A stretch of DNA of 64,000 nucleotides from Pseudoscleropodium purum (GCA_963969395.1 OZ017797.1:8742001-8806000), one strand, 5' to 3'; shown: positions 13,460 to 27,700, counted from the stretch's first letter. Made by a program: numbers and translations. Notes: generated by a model from the letters alone, not told the origin.

Positions 13460-14467
13460 TTACTGCTTGAATTTCTCTTCCTCGTCATAAAAAAGACCGT
13501 CAATCATGTTGTCCACTGCGGCATCCACGAGCTTGAGGGCACCCTTGGAAAGAGAAGATGCTACGTCACTTCTTGCTCGCCAGGCGAACGCAAATCCGGC
13601 TGCTGTAAGCGTGGCCAAGCCAGCAAGTGCCGCAAACTGCACTAGTTCTTTAACATCAATGCCTTTGAATATACTGTTGCCAGTCACGATCTCGACTCCA
13701 ATGGCGAGAAAGAAAGCCATCATAGCCATGCGTCCTGAGAGAGTCTCAAACCTGCACAATACACATATTAGCCTAATACCACAAATAAACGTAATCCAGA
13801 ACATGCAACGACATAAGCCACATCAAAGACGAATCTGCAGGAGAACCAACTGCATCTGCAGATCTAGCGACCGCAGTACTGAAGATGACAACAACCTGTA
13901 AGCAAATTCCTTAAACAAGAAAAATACACGAAAATGAATCATGCTCGTGTCTAAGTAGCGGAATCACAAATACGCCATTTAAAGAAACGATTCCAGAAGA
14001 GAAGGGATGAAATGTTACCTCTTCAGGTCAGCCGTTGCCTCGATATTCGCAGCAAGAAGCTCAAACAAAGATCCTTCAAGTCCACTCATAACGACGGCTC
14101 CAGCTTCACCAAACGGCCGGAGCGTGGTGAATTTTGGCGGACGACTCGCAGATTGGCTTGGACTCCTCTTGGTTGCCTTAGCAAGTGCTACCAGATCCAT
14201 ATCCGATGAATTAAGCAACATTTCAGATATGTAAACATTCTCGGATGGCGAAATTGCATCATCGGATTCATTGCTTCCACGGCAGTTCAAACGAACACAA
14301 CGGTCACTCTTGAACGATGCTTGCTTCTGGCCAATAGTCAGTCTGTTCCTCTTCAATAAATTGGCAGCAAGCTCTCTCTTCACTGGAAGTCCCTTTCTGG
14401 ACACCAGGCTTGGACCGTGAGACGAACTGCCTGCTACAACCAAGCTCTGCACCCTGAGGGCCGCCAT
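13460..14467 (-). CDS. SEP2: Stress-enhanced protein 2-like, LHC-like chlorophyll-binding domain protein
   Basis: Two exons on the minus strand, 14467-14019 and 13751-13460, join through a GTAACA donor and a TGCAG acceptor to give 246 residues. The second exon begins with the LHC-type helix FETLSGRMAMMAFF, which carries the E-x3-G-R-x-A-M signature of chlorophyll a/b-binding relatives. It continues EIVTGNSIF, then a second hydrophobic helix (LVQFAALAGLATLTAAGFAF), and ends near VDNMIDGLFYD, a tail typical of land-plant SEP2. The first exon is Ser/Arg/Lys-rich and fits a chloroplast transit peptide. SEP proteins are thylakoid membrane proteins induced by high light and thought to protect against photo-oxidative damage. 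The ATG at 14467 begins MAALRVQSLV, a plausible plastid start. Assignment to SEP2 rather than SEP1 or ELIP rests on the sequence around both helices. Confidence 0.88.
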
Positions 14468-14684
14468 TTACAGCAAGCAACCGCGCCCTTTCGCCAATTT
14501 CTCAACACAACCTCCAAGAACCTCGATCTTGACCTCTAAACCACGTTCCGAAACACACGATGCAACCGCAAACTCAAACGACTACCGTCCTCCAAAACCT
14601 CACAACCGATCAACTCTGCCTCTTCGTCCTTCCACACCAAGATCCGTAACCACCGAAACTCCAAAACAACACTTCCGCGATCGT

Positions 14685-15280
14685 CCACGTGATCCACAAC
14701 CAAGAATCTCCAAAAATGAAGCAAACGCCAACTAAAACCACGAAAATCAAACTCCACAGCAACAGAATCGAAAATTCCTCCCCTCCTCCAACTCGATCTT
14801 CCCGCAACCGATCCAACGCAAATTAAAAATACTCCACCAAAAAAAATTGGTACAGAGAGCTCGTCGCACCCTCGCCAACTTCACGGACCTACTCGCAACA
14901 TCACCGCCGACGAAACAGACGTAATCTCAGGTCAGACACGATCAAGTCAACAAAATACAGCTCAAACACGCAAGGTCGCAAGGAAAGAAGAAGGAAGAAG
15001 AAACCTCCACAACAACGCCGATGGTATTACTAATAAAGAAGAACGCAACCGACGGGGACGACCACGACCACGACCACGACCGGAACAGTCGGTCGTCGTC
15101 ACCGGACATAGCCCGCTTCACGAACGAGGTCTCCTCTTCAGCGACCTCCTCGTTCCGGTCGTTCCACGGGTAAGCGCACGAGAACGGGTTGCAGCCGGCT
15201 GCCCATCGTGGTTGGAATACAGGTGGCCACGTGGTTCTAAAGAGGAAAGAGCTCCTCCACGCGTGGAAAGACGTGACGTG
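14685..15280 (-). promoter_or_regulatory. Cluster of ACGT-core (G-box/ABRE-like) motifs upstream of the SEP2-like gene
   Basis: Upstream of the start codon I see CCACGTGA at 14685-14692, CACGTG at 15228-15233, CACGCGTGG at 15258-15266 and the pair ACGTGACGTG at 15271-15280. Such motifs bind bZIP and bHLH factors in light and ABA responses. Their role here is inferred from position only. Confidence 0.45.
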
Positions 15281-15307
15281 GGGTGGCGAACGAACTTTTG
15301 GGACCCA

Positions 15308-15359
15308 GAAGGGAACGTGAAGGGAACGAGGGGAACATGGAGGGAACGAGGGGAACTTC
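15308..15359. repeat. GGGAACGAGGGGAAC-type short tandem repeat
   Basis: The motif GGGAACG(A/T)G and variants recurs several times in about 50 bp within the GC-richer region upstream of the SEP2-like gene. A shorter GACCAC microsatellite lies near 15057-15082. No function is evident. Confidence 0.6.
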
Positions 15360-15419
15360 TTTGACCCTTCCGTGTTGTCATGACTTTCACGGAAGTGTTG
15401 GCGAATGTCAACTTTTATT

Positions 15420-16200
15420 ATTATTACGTGGGCATTGCGCACCGTTGGTGTTGGAATCTCAAGGGCCCGAGTTGACTGCTGGCTGGAGTGCTGGGACGCC
15501 TGGGAGCGTGCTTGGGTGTGAGAGTGCTTTCTGATACGCACTTTGGGGAGGACGGGCCACGCGTCGTGTTGACGCCCGTGTGTTTGTACCAAAAGCTGAG
15601 TGCGCTTTCTCTCGTTCCAACTGACGTGAGCTCGGAGGATGGTGTTAGAAAGTTCAGTGATGAGAGTCGGTTGTTGTGGCGGAGCTTGGCAACGAGAGCC
15701 ACACGTGCTGGGGCCACACTGGCTCACGAGCTTGCCCGGTAAGGTGGAAACCGTTTGAGCATGCCCACCCGTCGGCCCAAAACGGATGGACTTGTGCTGT
15801 TGGGACTTCAGTTGCAAAACCGATGAACATTTGCAAAGGCTGGTTGGCTTGTAAAAACAGGGCTGCTTTGCAAGCCAAAATCTAGCTTGCAAAATGGGCA
15901 AGAAAAGAAAACCCAGCATTATGAGCACACAAACAGTACCAATCTGATAAGAAACTTGGAGAATATCGAAAGAGGATTGAAAGAGGGTCATCGATCTTGC
16001 ACGTCGTTCGGCAAAAAGTTTGTTCCCATGGCTTGCTGTCAAGCTTATGGGTGGGGTTGTTCACTTTTTAAGCCATGGGAAAGTAGATCTCCCCCCTCCA
16101 TTTTGCAAGTCACGTCACTACCCATTTGGCAAGCTTGGGTGGTGATGTTCTTAATCCTTGAAGATTGCGATCTCTTATAAGCAAGGTAGTCATCACAATG
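15420..16200. other. GC-richer noncoding region upstream of the SEP2-like gene
   Basis: A long open frame on the minus strand runs through here but shows low-complexity Ser/Trp and Arg/Pro content and no domain, so I do not call it a gene. I see no RNA gene. Confidence 0.4.
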
Positions 16201-19200
16201 ATCTCATTATTGGATCAATTGGTGCATTCTTTGTTTCTTATAGTGAGTAGTCAAGTCATCCATTCAACATTTTTTGGCTTCAACATCATTCAAGGGTTAA
16301 AGTGAGGTAAGATAAGGTAACTACACCTAGTTTTACCTGCTTCCTAAAACCAACCACTACATATTCTTGCCTAAAATGTAATCCCTCTATTCATGAGAGT
16401 CTATGGTTGGTTTTAAAAACACTTCTTTGCATACCTACAATAAATACTAATTGCAACACCTTCTTAGTAGAATTATTATTATTATTAAACATAAATGATT
16501 TGTATTGGATTTTAGGGTTGGACCAAAGAACCTCTTCAATTATCAATGCAAGGATGGGTGGAGAGATAGGATTGATCCAAATTGGATTAACACTTTGCCA
16601 AGGCCCATGCCAATTTTTTAGGAATGAGAAGTCTACTTGGAATCCTCAACATGGCGAAAATAGATAATATTTTGCCAATTCCTAGGAAGTTTTTCTTCTT
16701 GGCCACTTCTTAGTTTGAGGTAGACCTTGTAGATTTCTAGGAGTCCATGGCGGGCTAGAATCTTACTATAGATTTTGTCTATTTAATTGATTTTGTGGTT
16801 GACAATGTCAAACATAATAATAAACAAATATGACCTTGCTATGTTTTGTCTTGAATTTATACCAAGACCATGCAAAAAGTTATATATGATTACTCCTTCC
16901 AACCCAAAATTATTTTCCACAATTTTGTTAATATTTATTAATTCCAATTTCATTGATCATATTGTAAAAAATAATATAAGAAAGGATTCTAATTTAATTT
17001 TACTAGAATCAACAAAAAATATTGCATGTATTCATTGCAACCTAAATAAAAATATCCACAAAGAAGTCTCATGATGACCTACTCAAAACAACCTTAAAAA
17101 AACATGACTTTCAAAGTGGACAATCATTTCAAGATGGAAGAAATATTATTTTTGGTTTTGGGCTCTTATTTTGTATGGTCACATGACTCACATCTAACAA
17201 AGTTCAAAGGCATTCATGGAGTGCTTCTAGTCCTTGTTTTGACCTTGGTATAAATTAGTCCTTATTGGCAAGTAAAAGAGGATTTCAATGAATTTTAGTA
17301 TGAATTATTTCGACATGATATGAATAAATTATGAATATTGAAAGAATCATATATTTCTTAGGTATATCAAAAATCAACAATGGATTTTCACAAACTCTCG
17401 CATGTTTGATTGTATGCATTTTATATGATGAATACCTAAATTTTTCAAATGCTTTTTGGTTCAAATATAGGCATTAGATTTTCGGCAATGCTGATTATTA
17501 GTGTACATGTAATAGAAGGCATTTGAAGTTGTGAAAAGATTGCTTTCAATGTGTATTTCATTCCTTGTTTCCCTCTATATTCTCTAATTTATCCACGTTG
17601 ATCTTGCCATTTTCAAATCTTTAACAATATATCTTAGTCAATTTATTGAGCTACAAAAACATTATGGGAAGACATGGCCATTTGAAGGCTTTACATTCTA
17701 TTTAATATCCATCTTTGTTTTAAAAACATCCTCTCATATAGTAGTACATAATAGAGGTTTTAGTGTGCCTACAATAAGCATTTCAATGTATGTGGGAATA
17801 ATTTTGAAGTGCAAATTCTAACTTCAATAATTTACTAGTAATTCAATAAGAGTCCAAAAAACATGAATCAAAGTGTGTTAAATGTTGTTTCCTTTTGTCT
17901 TTTTAAGAAAATTGTATGAAAAATGTTTTGAGGCATATAATAGTTTAGGAATTCTAGATCAATGATTAACCCCTAAATGCTTAAGGCTTGTTTTGAGCTT
18001 CTTGGAATTTGCTCTAAATTGAACAAAAAGCCAAAATTTTGATAAGTTGTATCAATTTTTTTGGAATTGTAACCATACAAATTTAAGCTAGACATGATAG
18101 AGATCTCATAGGAAAAGTTTACACAAAATATCACTTATGGAGTGAAAGATTATAATGTTTGACCATGAAGGTGTTAAAACTGCAAAAGTGATGAGAAGTC
18201 TTTCAATCCTCTTTTCACAAATCAAATTTAAAAAGTTGATGACCAAAAAAATATGAGGTTAAAGGGCTTAACAAATATAGCCCCAATAAATTTATGGCTT
18301 CTTAAAATCTACTCAACGATTTTTTTAAATGAATTTTGTTCAAATGTGATTTTTTCTCCAAGATCTAGTGTATTTGAGGCTCATTTTCAAGAGCTCTCAA
18401 CACTACGGGAAGTCGAGACTGCAATAGGTACCCTTGCACAAAATCTTGAATAGAAAAATCACTATCATTTATTTTCAAGATCAAATTTTTTAAACTGAAA
18501 AGAGAATTCAAGAAGAACTTTAAGAAAATATAAACTAATAAAAATAGCAACTTAGTTAGGTTTAATTTAACTTCAAAGTTTTACAAACACTAGATTTTGA
18601 TGCCTCAAACATTTAGGGGTTAAAAAGATGTTTTATGAGTATATCATTTTTGGGTGGAATTTTGATAATTCAAAACTTTGGGGATAAGGCCATGGGACTA
18701 GATCAGTTAAAACATCTTTTAGATTTTTAGAATCGCCCTCTAATTATAGTAAAAAAATCAAAATTTAATTTCCAAAGACCCTCCAAAAATTTATTTTTGG
18801 TTCACCCTATTGTTTGCAAGGTTTCCATTTCTATAATATACTACTTGTACAAAATCATGCAATCCCATTTTAAATATTGAATTTGTGTTATCAATTGCAA
18901 AATTGGCAAAAATTTGATCATATTATAGTAAATAGAACATGCTTCACATGTTGTTTAGTTTTGATAAAAAAAAATTAACAATTTATTTGTTTTTTTAATA
19001 TTTTGAAGTTGTAGTTTTGAAGCCATTTAAAAAAAATTTACTTCTATTTTTTTAAATTAATAATTCCATAATTTTTTAAAAGAATGAAAATCCTCTTTAT
19101 TATAATAATGTGTTAAAAAAGATAATGATTTGAGGAAGTTTATCAATAAAAGCATAAACTAACTAGGTTAGTGCAATATTGCTTAATTTTTCCATTTCAT

Positions 19201-19540
19201 TTCATAGAATTGAAGCTTGTTAATACTTTATATAATTCTGGTACACAAAAGGACCCGACCTGCCAATGAATGAATAGAACTCCTAAAACAATATGACATT
19301 CAACATCATTGGCACATTGAAGTGTTATATTTAAATGATTATTTCAATATAATTATTTTGATGATTAATATAAATTATTTCAATTACTTATATTTTAACA
19401 TCGAACAATTTTTAAAAATTCACTAAATCTCTCTAAATGATTGAAGTTTAAAAATAATAACTTTTGGATAAAAGAATTATACAACTAGATGAAATTATAA
19501 ATAAAGGTACTCTATATTATATATGGAAGAAGACAAATAC

Positions 19541-19593
<53 letters not shown>

Positions 19594-21596
19594 TTTTTTC
19601 TTCTTTAAATTTTATAATAAACTTTAGATTATAAATTTGTTGAATGTAATGTTGCCAAAACATTTCACATAATAAAAATGAAAAATTCATTACATTTCTA
19701 ACCATTTCATTGAAATGCATTTTTTGAAAAATTCATTGCATTCTTGAATTGTTTCATTGAAAAGTGTTCGTTTTTTTATGAAAAGAGCAATATGAATGGG
19801 ACAAGATAAACTTGCACATGAGAAAACCTAAAATGTATTCAATTGACATGTGATGAGACTTGGATGCCTGAAGCAAGTGAATTAGTTGTTGGCAAAACCA
19901 CGAATCTACAAATAACCACATTCATATCTTTGAATATTAAATAATTGAAGAATCTATGATATTTCTAAAAAATCCATTGAAAAGCATTTTTTGATGAAGA
20001 AAGCAAAAGTACATGCATTTTTCTCTCATTTTGGCCACTTTTGAGCATATCTTGAGTTTTGAAAATCAATTTATGGTCTAAGAGAGTGAGATTTTTACTT
20101 GGCCATATATTTGTGACCTATTGAGTATTGATTCTACCAAAGATAGTTGAGTGTGTTTAAAGCTTTTGAACTTTATTTAGCATATGGCCACACCTAGCAT
20201 CATGTGAAGTGGTGATCTTGTAAGGAAGGGCTAGTCACCTTTGAAATCATCTTTTTTGACACAATTTGATTCAATTGCTTAAAAAACACTATGACTGCTC
20301 ATTGAAGGTTCAATTGTTATGCAAGACCTCAACTTTTCACACCGAATCCAATGATTAACATATGCACTTATGTTTTACATAGAAGGATTTTTTTTGTCTT
20401 TGTCATCTATCCTAATCTTTGTTCATTCTTTAGAATCTATTGTTGTGTTCCTATTCCTATTCTTTAATAATTGAAAATCTTTTTGGAAATCTCTCGAGGA
20501 ATCTACGGTGGTTGGATATAAGATTGGGAGTATGATGCACTTTTTTGAAGATCATAAAGAATTGCTTTGTTTTTTGTAGCATTCAAATCTCTAAAAAAAT
20601 GAAGATTTGAGTTGATCACTTGAAGTAATACATATTGTTGCATGTTTGTCAAGGTTATATAAAATTGTCATATGATGAGTTTGTTCTTTGATTACAAAGG
20701 GTGAAGTTTTTCACTATGGGTTTCCTAAGCATTGTCTAGGTTGAATATCTTTTAGATGGTGTGTTTGTATATGAATACCAACATCGTTCCCATCCTACCA
20801 CAACCCCCTATTAGTGTAAAATCCAAAATCCAACAAAATACAATAATAATCAAACTTGAGACCTTGAAGACGGAATTTGACATACCCTCACCCTAATGTA
20901 AACAACTCCTGTAAAATTATTTGAAATAATCAAATGAAGAGGCTTAAACAAACATGCTATACAAAAGTGACCTATTCACTATTGGAATTGGAGTCATTGT
21001 TAAAACTACTTCTTGACAAATTCTAGGTGTGACTATACCTTTAGAAAACTTTGTATATAAAACAAGACCTCAAACACCAAGAATGAAAATGTAATATAGA
21101 CCACTCAAGGTTGAAGGCAAGAATACATATTGATTTTCTTTTGACCATTAAAAGACAGTTTAATTACTATAGTAATCATCATTAGGAGGACCATATGAAT
21201 CTTTTGTTAAAAAACCCCAAAACACTCATTGGAAATCAAACTACTATATAAGACATTCCCTTTCTACACAAAATTCTAAGAATGAATATATGTACTTTTG
21301 TCTTACATATACACTTTTGATTCTCTATCATCCATTGGACAAAAAAAAAATAATAATTCAAAAGATCTGTTGTAATGTTCTAGGGTTAAGCAACCGTTAC
21401 ACTGTATAAAGTCAAGATCCTAACAAAGGCCGGGCTAAATTCCATAAATTCATGTCCAAATAGATGTTCCATTCAAGGATGTATTTCCCAGTGTTTTACG
21501 CTTCTACGTCTATTGTTCCGAGATGCTCCAAACTCTCTTTACTTTTACTTTTAGGTTAACTTTCACTGTCACTTTCACTTTTCAGAGGGTTTTTTC
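16201..21596. other. AT-rich intergenic region without recognisable genes
   Basis: This region is strongly AT-rich, with frequent stops in all frames and no domain-bearing ORF. It contains one long TA microsatellite. It is probably ancient degraded repeats plus spacer. Confidence 0.6.
19545..19589. repeat. (TA)n microsatellite
   Basis: About 22 uninterrupted TA units are followed by AATT and a T tract. Confidence 0.95.
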
Positions 21597-21613
21597 TAGG
21601 GTTTAGGGTTTAG
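21597..21613 (+). promoter_or_regulatory. Telo-box (AGGGTTTAGGGTTTAG)
   Basis: Two consecutive plant telomere-type units lie about 150 bp before the start of the Nrap gene. Telo-boxes are established elements in promoters or leaders of plant ribosomal-protein and ribosome-biogenesis genes, which fits the downstream gene. Confidence 0.7.
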
Positions 21614-21645
21614 AAGGGGTTTCGCACAGGAAGACATCGACTGAG

Positions 21646-21789
21646 ATGTCCTCGTTTTCCTTGATTGATCAGGCGCTGATTGCTCGCCTCTCTCGCCAGA
21701 ATGAAGGAAATGATGTGATCCTTTTTTTTCATTTCCACATTCTTACGGAGTTTTGCAATGGCGGACACGCCGCTTGCACAAATTAAGGT
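21646..21789 (+). other. Possible upstream ORF overlapping the Nrap start
   Basis: An ATG at 21646 opens a frame of about 46 codons in a different frame from the Nrap start at 21758 and overlaps it. If the transcript begins upstream, it could reduce main-frame initiation. No transcript data are available, and a leader intron could remove it. Confidence 0.3.
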
Positions 21790-24700
21790 TCAGGAGCTTC
21801 TGAAAGAAGTGCGTGTCGATTATACGCGGAGCCGTATCGTCGAGTCTGCTGTTGCCTCTCTGAAAGAAACGCTTCTCAGCCTTCCCGACAAGCAGGTCAG
21901 TCTACGCGCATTTCAATTCTCCACATTTGCAGAGGAGCACCTGCGTTGCGGGGAAATGAGATTTTCCGTATTATTCCATTTTTTAATTTCGTTTTTGATC
22001 GCTGTATACTGCGTTTTTTCCGATTCTGTTTTTGATGACACTTTCAGAAGTTGTAAGTAAAAACTACATAGATTGAAAGCATGTAAGCCGGTAAGAAATG
22101 GTCAAATTGTTAATGAACTAGAGAATCGGAGAACGAAATGAAACTGTTCTATTCCGTATTCTGTTTCTCGTAATCCTGAGGAAAATGCTATTCCAGTTGT
22201 GATATCCTGTGAAATTTTCATCAAATTTCCGGTCTCGTCTTGCATGAATTCAGGTCTCTTCCTCTCTTGTTTCGGCCTTTGCGAAAGATCTCAGAGTGCC
22301 TGACGATAAGGCACAGCTCAAGTTCCAGAAACCTGAGGGAGTGGAGACAGTAGGAAGTTACGCTACACATACTGTCGCGAAGCCTTTTCAAGTCGTTGAT
22401 CTTGCTGTCAGGTTGCCGAAGGTACGCTATGAGCCCTGTTGCGCCTTTTTTTATCCTTCAAGTCACTCGAAGAGTCAGGGTACTGAAAACAGAATCTGCC
22501 GTCTATTCCATTTTCTGATTGCCTGAGATGGCGGTGTTTTCGATTGTGTTTCAATGACTCTGTTTTCTAAGCTAATCACAAGCGACCACTGAATTATCTT
22601 AAGAAGCGTTCAAATTGTTACTGAACTAGAATTCAGGACACGGAATAAAGCGGTTTTACTCTGGTTTCCAGTGACATTACTAAGATTACCTTGAGCTCGA
22701 CTTTTGCTGACTTGAGTTGTGACTTTAATTGCTGATTGGCATGGTTCGGGTCCTTCTAAAACTTAGGATAAATATGTTTTTCATGAATTATGCATAAATA
22801 AACGTAAACTCAGAATCCTTAAGTCTTTGATTTCAATGTTGTTATGACTATAGTCACCATATAGAGTAGTATGATGCCCTGCGATTTTCCTTCCATAGCT
22901 ATTTTGAAGATATTTTGTAGCTATTTTGAAGTAGTTTTATGACAGAGAATGAATATTTGTTTATTTCTGTGTGTTCGCAGAGTTGCTTTCATGAAAAAGA
23001 CTACTTGAACCACCGTTACCACGTTAAGAGAGCCTTGTACTTAGCGGTTTTGAAGAAGGCACTTGCAAAGTGTGCTTGTATTAGTTCTATTAAGTGGAGC
23101 ACATTTTGTGACGATGCTCGGAAGCCAGTGCTGCTCTTGTTTCCAGCCCCTGATGAGAAGGGTGCCACTACTAAGTCCATTATTCGTATTGTTCCTACCA
23201 TTGATTCCGAGACTTTCAACGTGACCAAGCTCGCTCCGTCAAAGAATAATGTGCGGAATGCCATTTCTCAAGGTTGTCTACTCTCACTTAATTTTTCTTG
23301 GATCCACTGTCCACTGTCCCTTTCTCATCTCTTTGAATATCTCAAAGAGTTGCAAGGTGCGGTGGCTACCTTGTGAGTGTGTTGGGGTGCAGGGGTACCC
23401 CCCATCTTTTATAAATTTTTCCTTTTGTACTTGTTAGGGAATTGTTTCAAAGATGAGGTAATGAGAACACATCTCAATATCAACAGCTTGACTCGAGGTT
23501 AGTATGTATATAATTTAATTTAGTGGATTAATGGTAATGGATTAAGGCTTCCTTTTCTAGAGGCCAAAATAGTAGTGTAATCTATTGCGGACCTTGACAG
23601 TGATACTTTTTGTTCCTCTAGATGGAATGGCTCAGCCTACACCCCACTACAATAGCAGTATACTCGAAGACATGACAATCGAATCCTCTGCTGCAATGTT
23701 GAAGGAAGCTCTGATAGGAAACGAGGCAATGAGAGATGCTGTTTTACTGCTCAAGGTGAGAGTGAACCTCAATTTGACACTGAAGGGCATGAAGTTAAAT
23801 TCATGATGTAGTTGTGGGAGGTTCTTGATCGAGATCTACCTTGAGACAAGTCTTGGAAAGCTGTGATATATCTAAATAAAAATTATTTTGTATTGTCGAC
23901 TTTGGCTTCGTAACATTGTCTGGTTCTGGGGGTATGCCATTTTCCTTTGGTTATTTTCAGTCAATTCGGACTTCAGCTTACGGAGATTTATTCTTACATA
24001 ATCAATACTGTCTTCTATAGGGTGACCCACTGGTTTGGGTAAATAGAAATATAATTATTTTTTATCTTTTGCAGGTCTGGTCCAGGCAGCGAGGCATTTA
24101 TGATGCAGCGGATTCTTTGAATGGCTTTCTTAGCACGATACTCATTGCTTACCTTGCTTCTCCAGCCGGTGGAAAGCGCATCAACCAGCATATGACTGCT
24201 CTTCAAGTTTTTCGGCTCACTATGGAGTCTCTTGCAAGTGGAAATGTATTAGAAAAGGGTATTTTCATGCAGGCTGCTGGGGTGGGAAGCGTGGGAGCTG
24301 AGGTATGTTCAGTCTCATTGTTGCATGTCTTCAAAGAATGTTGTGGTGCTAGTATATATAAATGTTGAGTGCCATGGATTCCTATTCGTGTCAGTGTTTT
24401 GGTGACTTTTGCGTCCTCGCTCATCAATGGCAAATTGGATGTTTACAGATGAAGAAGGCTCTTCAACAGGCTTTCAAAGTTGTGATTTCTGGGTCGCAAG
24501 TATGGGTGAATTTTGCATCTCGAATGTCTAAAACTGCAGCAGCCGAGGTACACTTTCTCTGTTTTGTATACCGAACTCTTCGTGAGCTCCTTCTAAATTT
24601 GAAAAGAAAATATAATGCATGCTATTATTTTTTGTTAAAGATTAAGTTGTAAATATCATAATTTTTTAAGCATACTCTTAGTATGCTAAATTTTGATATT

Positions 24701-27700
24701 TAGGATGAACATTTTTGCACCTTCATGTATACTTTCTTGCACAGGCATCGCGGTGTTATGACCGTGGATGTGAAGGCCGGTGCTGAATTGCTTTTTGATA
24801 TGGAACTTGTAAATGGCAGTTGAAAGGAGAAGCGTTTCGTACTCTGGCAGCTATGAAAGAGACCAAAGATGAAGGTTTTAACGCATTGTTCATGACCAAG
24901 ATAGAGTTTGCTGCCAAGTTTGACTACCACGTCAGGTTTGTAAATAATATTGGAACTCTTGGATGATGTGGCATGTGAAGAACATGCATTTTCTAACAGG
25001 TTTGGTGGGAATGATTTGATCGATAGAATAACTCAGGAAGAAAGCAACATTTAAGAAATACATCTGCTTCATGTAACTTTTTCGTTTGTTTTCTGGACGG
25101 ACAGCCCAGGCCTTGTCTCTTACTGAAATTCTGTTTATGTTCTGTACTTCGGAGTGGGGTATTTTTTTTCTCAGCTACTTGCAATCCACTGTGAATTTCG
25201 TGTTGCGTATGAGCTTTGTGACTTTTCTTGCAGGGTAAGGCTATCTGAAGGTGAACATAGTTCTTCTCCACGCTTTTCAGACGAAGACAGCTATAGGCTC
25301 TATGAACAACAACTTGAGTCTTTGTTGATCAAGGGATTGGGTGATCGAGCTCAGTTAGTTCGAGTTATCAGACGGAGTTGTAGCTCAGGATGGCTTCTTA
25401 AACGAGGTCTATTGAAACTTGGCCATGGAGATTTATGGGCGGGAATTTCCTTAGTTAACTTGGACACAGCCCTGCGAATGGCAGACGTTGGACCAAGCGC
25501 TGACAACAAAGAAGAGGTGATTCTTCTTTTTACTTCGTATTTAAAAACTTTGTCATTGAGGAATGGACGATTCGTGTTGTCTGGGAGAACTGTTCAAAAT
25601 TGTATCATTCTGGTCACGATTGAGGTGTTTTTCCTTATTCTTGTTGCTTCACATTCTTCTTGCCGTGTCTATTTTTCCTCAGGCTAAAAAGTTCCGAGCG
25701 TTCTGGGGTTCAAGGGCTGAACTTCGAAGGTTTAAAGATGGAAATATCTCGGAGACTGCAGGTAAGTTCCATTTTCTCCATCATGATTGTTTGTATTTTG
25801 AACAGCGGTTTCATATGTTCGCTGGCTGTTATATGATTGCTCATGTGTGTACAGACGTATAATGTCCAAACTCAAACAGTAGAGCAGTGTGGGAGTGTCA
25901 GGGTTGGCAGAGACACTTGATTATTCAGCAGATTGTTGAGCATGTTCTTCATCGGCATTTGTTTTTGGCTCCCGAGTCTCTGCATATTGTCTCTGGTCAG
26001 CTTGATTATGCTCTCCTTGAGAACGGAACAGGTATTCACGTCCACTGGCATGCCTGCCTGCCTTGACTCTACCATAGATTATTTTCATTTGGCAATATGT
26101 TGTAGCGACAGTGTTATTCTTTGGTCTTGAAAGGGTAATTTGAGTTACATTTCTCGTTTAGTGCAAGTGTGGGCTCTAAGGTCGTCAAATTGTTGCACAG
26201 ATCCGACGTCCACAGCTACCAAATTGATGGAGGTTTTCGGAAACCTGTCAAAAAGGTTGAGGGACATAGAGGATCTACCCCTTAAGGTTGTCGCCGTGCA
26301 ACCAATTAGTCCTGGTAATGTACTTTCTCATTCTTTTATGTTGTTGAGCGCTCAGTATGCCTTGCTTGTCCAGGGTCAATTATATTTTTCATTTATTATC
26401 TGCTGCCTGATGGGGCAAGGCCCAGATGTATACAATGAACTCTACCACAGTTGCTGGTTGTGACTCGAAGTTAACCTTGTATCTGTAAATTATGTATTTG
26501 CTCACTTGGACACTAGTCGCACTCGTGAAATCGAATACGTCCATAGTTTAGTGATTTTTATTGAGTGCAATGCTTACCGTTATGCGTTTGCAGCATTCAG
26601 CCAAACAGATGTTTTTCCTCCCCAACCACACCCTTTAGCAGAGGATGCTGCTTCTCAAAAGATTCCCACCAGCGCAGTTCCGGTGCATGTTGATCCTCTT
26701 GAAATTATGTTGCAGGTTAGTTTAATATGCACCTTCTCTGAATGTGCATAAGGATACAGCTACTGTTTGTGGCAATTGTAGATGTTATTGTACCTTGTCA
26801 CCTGTAGTTTGAGACTTTATTGAATGCAAGGCGTTTAGGAGAATGTGTCTAGCATGACTCACTTGTTTGTTTACTGGTTGGTGCAGCTGGAGGGTTCTGG
26901 AAATTGGCCTGAAGCACCAGTCGCCATACAGAAAACAAAGGCCGCCTTTTGCTTACAGATAGCACGAAGGTATTTTGACACAAGCTGGTTACTTGCTACG
27001 AGGGTTTCAACCAAGCCCTGACTTTAGCCATGTCCTGAATTGAATCAATCTTGGATGTGGATGTTTGCTATTGATTGGGATTGTGCTCGATGATTGAACA
27101 TGGGACCGTCTCAGAAACTGAGAGCCTCGGTATTACTGAAGGTATCAACATTCACCAGCTTATGGATAAGTGTAGGTTCAGCTGATCAAGTGTACTGTAC
27201 TGATAAAACTCCATAATCGCTTTACAGCTTGCAAAAGAAATGGGGTGTTGGCTGTATTGCTGCTGAAGATGCAGTTGATATCACTATGGAGGGCTTTGTC
27301 TTCAGACTGGTACTAATGTATGACAAGGATCGTACAAGGGCTATGGCATCCAAGGATGATGAGCAGTTGGGAACAATTTCTCCTATTCATGACCTGTTGC
27401 TGCAAAGTTCACATTCAAGTTTGATACAAGGTTTGTACAGTAAATATCCGGCATTTGGGCCAAGTGTTCGGCTTGCCAAGCGATGGATATGGTCCCATCT
27501 CTTTTCGGGTTTTTTGACGGAGCAAGCTGTTGAATTGTTGGTGGCATATGTGTTTGTTCATCACTCTCCACATCTCCCTCCGTCATCACGTGTTACCGGC
27601 TTCTTAAGGTGTGTTGATTTATGTCTTGGATTCATGTTCTCATTGTTCAATTGTTAAGGTGTGTCTAGTTGAGCAAGAAAGATCCGCTGTGATGTCCTTT

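Noticed and set aside
14942..16042. A 366-codon open frame on the minus strand
   Set aside because: It is low-complexity (Trp-Ser from a GACCAC repeat, Arg/Pro/Ser-rich), has no domain and overlaps the presumed SEP2 promoter. Other frames of the same GC-rich DNA are also open.
24752..24819. An open segment (HRGVMTVDVKAGAELL) as part of an Nrap exon
   Set aside because: It cannot be joined in phase to the preceding exon. Using the acceptor before 24820 gives a clean phase and the expected sequence.
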